A stretch of DNA of 5,124 nucleotides from CAXBID01 sp049791475 (GTDB taxonomy: Bacteria; Bacteroidota; Bacteroidia; Flavobacteriales; Flavobacteriaceae). A program made the position numbers and the translations under genes. The stretch lies in the NCBI GenBank assembly GCA_049791475.1, contig JBAQZZ010000253.1, positions 1 to 5,124 of the forward strand, read 5' to 3'. Below the pieces are notes generated by a model that had not been told where the DNA came from, did no database searches, and saw nothing but the letters and a program-made list of their open reading frames with translations. Below are positions 4,336 through 5,124 of the stretch, in pieces (the stretch's first letter is position 1; each line of letters begins with the position of its first letter).

Positions 4336-5124
4336 TTAGAATGTAGAATAATTAATATAATTATTTACTGAAATACTAAATGTATCCAAAAATAACACAG
4401 GATATATTCCCATTACAAAAACCATTATAAATAACGGTAATAATAAGGCGAATTCACGTCTATTTATATCGCTAAATTTTTGCAATGAATAAAATCTTAT
4501 TTGCCCAAAAACTAAGCGATTGTAAAATCATATTGCGTATACAGCACCTAAAATTAAACCGATAGAAGCTAAGACAATAACAGTAGTATTAACTTTTCAA
4601 GTACCTATTAAAACTAAAAATTCTCCTACAAAATTGACCATTCCAGGTAAACCCAAATTTGCTAAAGTAAATACTAAAAAGAAAATACTAAAAATTGGCA
4701 TTACTTGAACTAAACCACCATAATATAAAATATTACGTGTATGATAGCGATCGTATAGCATACCTATACATAAAAATAAAGCACTAGAAACCACACCATG
4801 ACCTAACATAAAAAATAAACTCCCTTCTATACCTTGTGTATTGTTAGTAAACAAACCTAATAAAGCAAAATTCATATGCGCCACAGAAGAATAAGCTATG
4901 ATTTTTTTTAAATCAATTTGTCTGATTGTAGTAGCTGCTGAATATAATATACCTATTACACACATGGTAAAAACCATCGGGGTGAAATAACTCATAGCAT
5001 AAGGAAACATAGGTATCATAAATCTAATTATACCGTATGTTCCAAGTTTTAGCAATACACCAGCCAAAATTACAGAACCAGCAGTTGGTGCTTCCACATG
5101 TGCTTCTGGCAATCAAATATGTAC
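4336..5124 (-). CDS. nad4: NADH dehydrogenase subunit 4 (3' part, 5' end outside window)
   Basis: The last 262 residues of a proton-pumping membrane subunit of respiratory complex I (NuoM homologue) are present. The frame is open at the window edge and reads VHIWLPEAHVEAPTAG, a highly conserved block whose Trp is TGA (5113-5115). Next come AGVLLKLGTYGIIR with the conserved lysine, IAYSSVAHMNFALLG, the GHGVVSSALFLCIG helix with the conserved histidine, and LGLPGMVNFVGEFLVLIGTW. A TGA-Trp at 4597-4599 and another at 4528-4530 are read through. The true stop is TAA at 4336-4338, about 260 bases beyond the apparent standard-code end. The C-terminal helix runs through REFALLLPLFIMVFVMGIYP. The length downstream of the LPEAHVEAP block is typical of Nad4. 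The family more often has T or S where GLPGM has M. Confidence 0.97.

Noticed and set aside
1..5124. Group I/II introns, rRNA genes, CRISPR arrays, insertion sequences
   Set aside because: Coding regions are contiguous with no interruptions in conserved blocks, spacers are short, and no repeat arrays, inverted-repeat-flanked units or rRNA core motifs were seen.

Overview
This window looks like part of a gene-rich, strongly A+T-rich mitochondrial genome from a protist. It carries respiratory-chain genes (nad4, atp9), the Tat translocase gene tatC (mttB), a set of bacterial-type ribosomal protein genes (rps2, rps4, rps16, rpl5, rpl19) and five tRNA genes. Genes are packed with spacers of only a few to about 90 bases, and no introns, rRNA genes or transposons are visible. 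The reading frames make sense only if TGA is read as tryptophan. All 12 tryptophans I could place are TGA and none is TGG, so standard-code translation cuts up or hides rps2, rps4, rps16, rpl5, tatC and nad4.

Layout: every gene except trnY is on the minus strand, so transcription runs from high to low coordinates. In that order come the 3' part of nad4 (entering at 5124), trnS(uga), trnS(gcu), rpl5 and tatC. The tatC 3' end runs antisense into the plus-strand trnY. After a 92-base spacer come atp9, trnL(uaa), a tight cluster rps2-rps4-rps16-rpl19 (gaps of 3, 10 and 11 bases) and trnF(gaa).

How the genes fit together: nad4 (complex I) and atp9 (ATP synthase ring) are inner-membrane energy-conversion subunits. 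TatC is the core of a folded-protein translocase. The ribosomal proteins and tRNAs belong to the organelle's own translation system. The order rps16 then rpl19 matches the two ends of the bacterial rpsP-rimM-trmD-rplS operon, with the two middle genes absent.

Most interesting observations: (1) three of the five tRNAs have acceptor-stem mismatches confined to pairs 1-3, the hallmark of mitochondrial tRNA 5' editing or a related repair; (2) exclusive TGA for Trp; (3) a probable relic of the bacterial rps16/rpl19 operon; (4) tatC overlapping trnY antisense. TGA=Trp, many ribosomal protein genes and 1-3 acceptor mismatches together make an amoebozoan (Acanthamoeba- or Vermamoeba-like) mitochondrion my best guess, held with low confidence. 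Other protist lineages remain possible.
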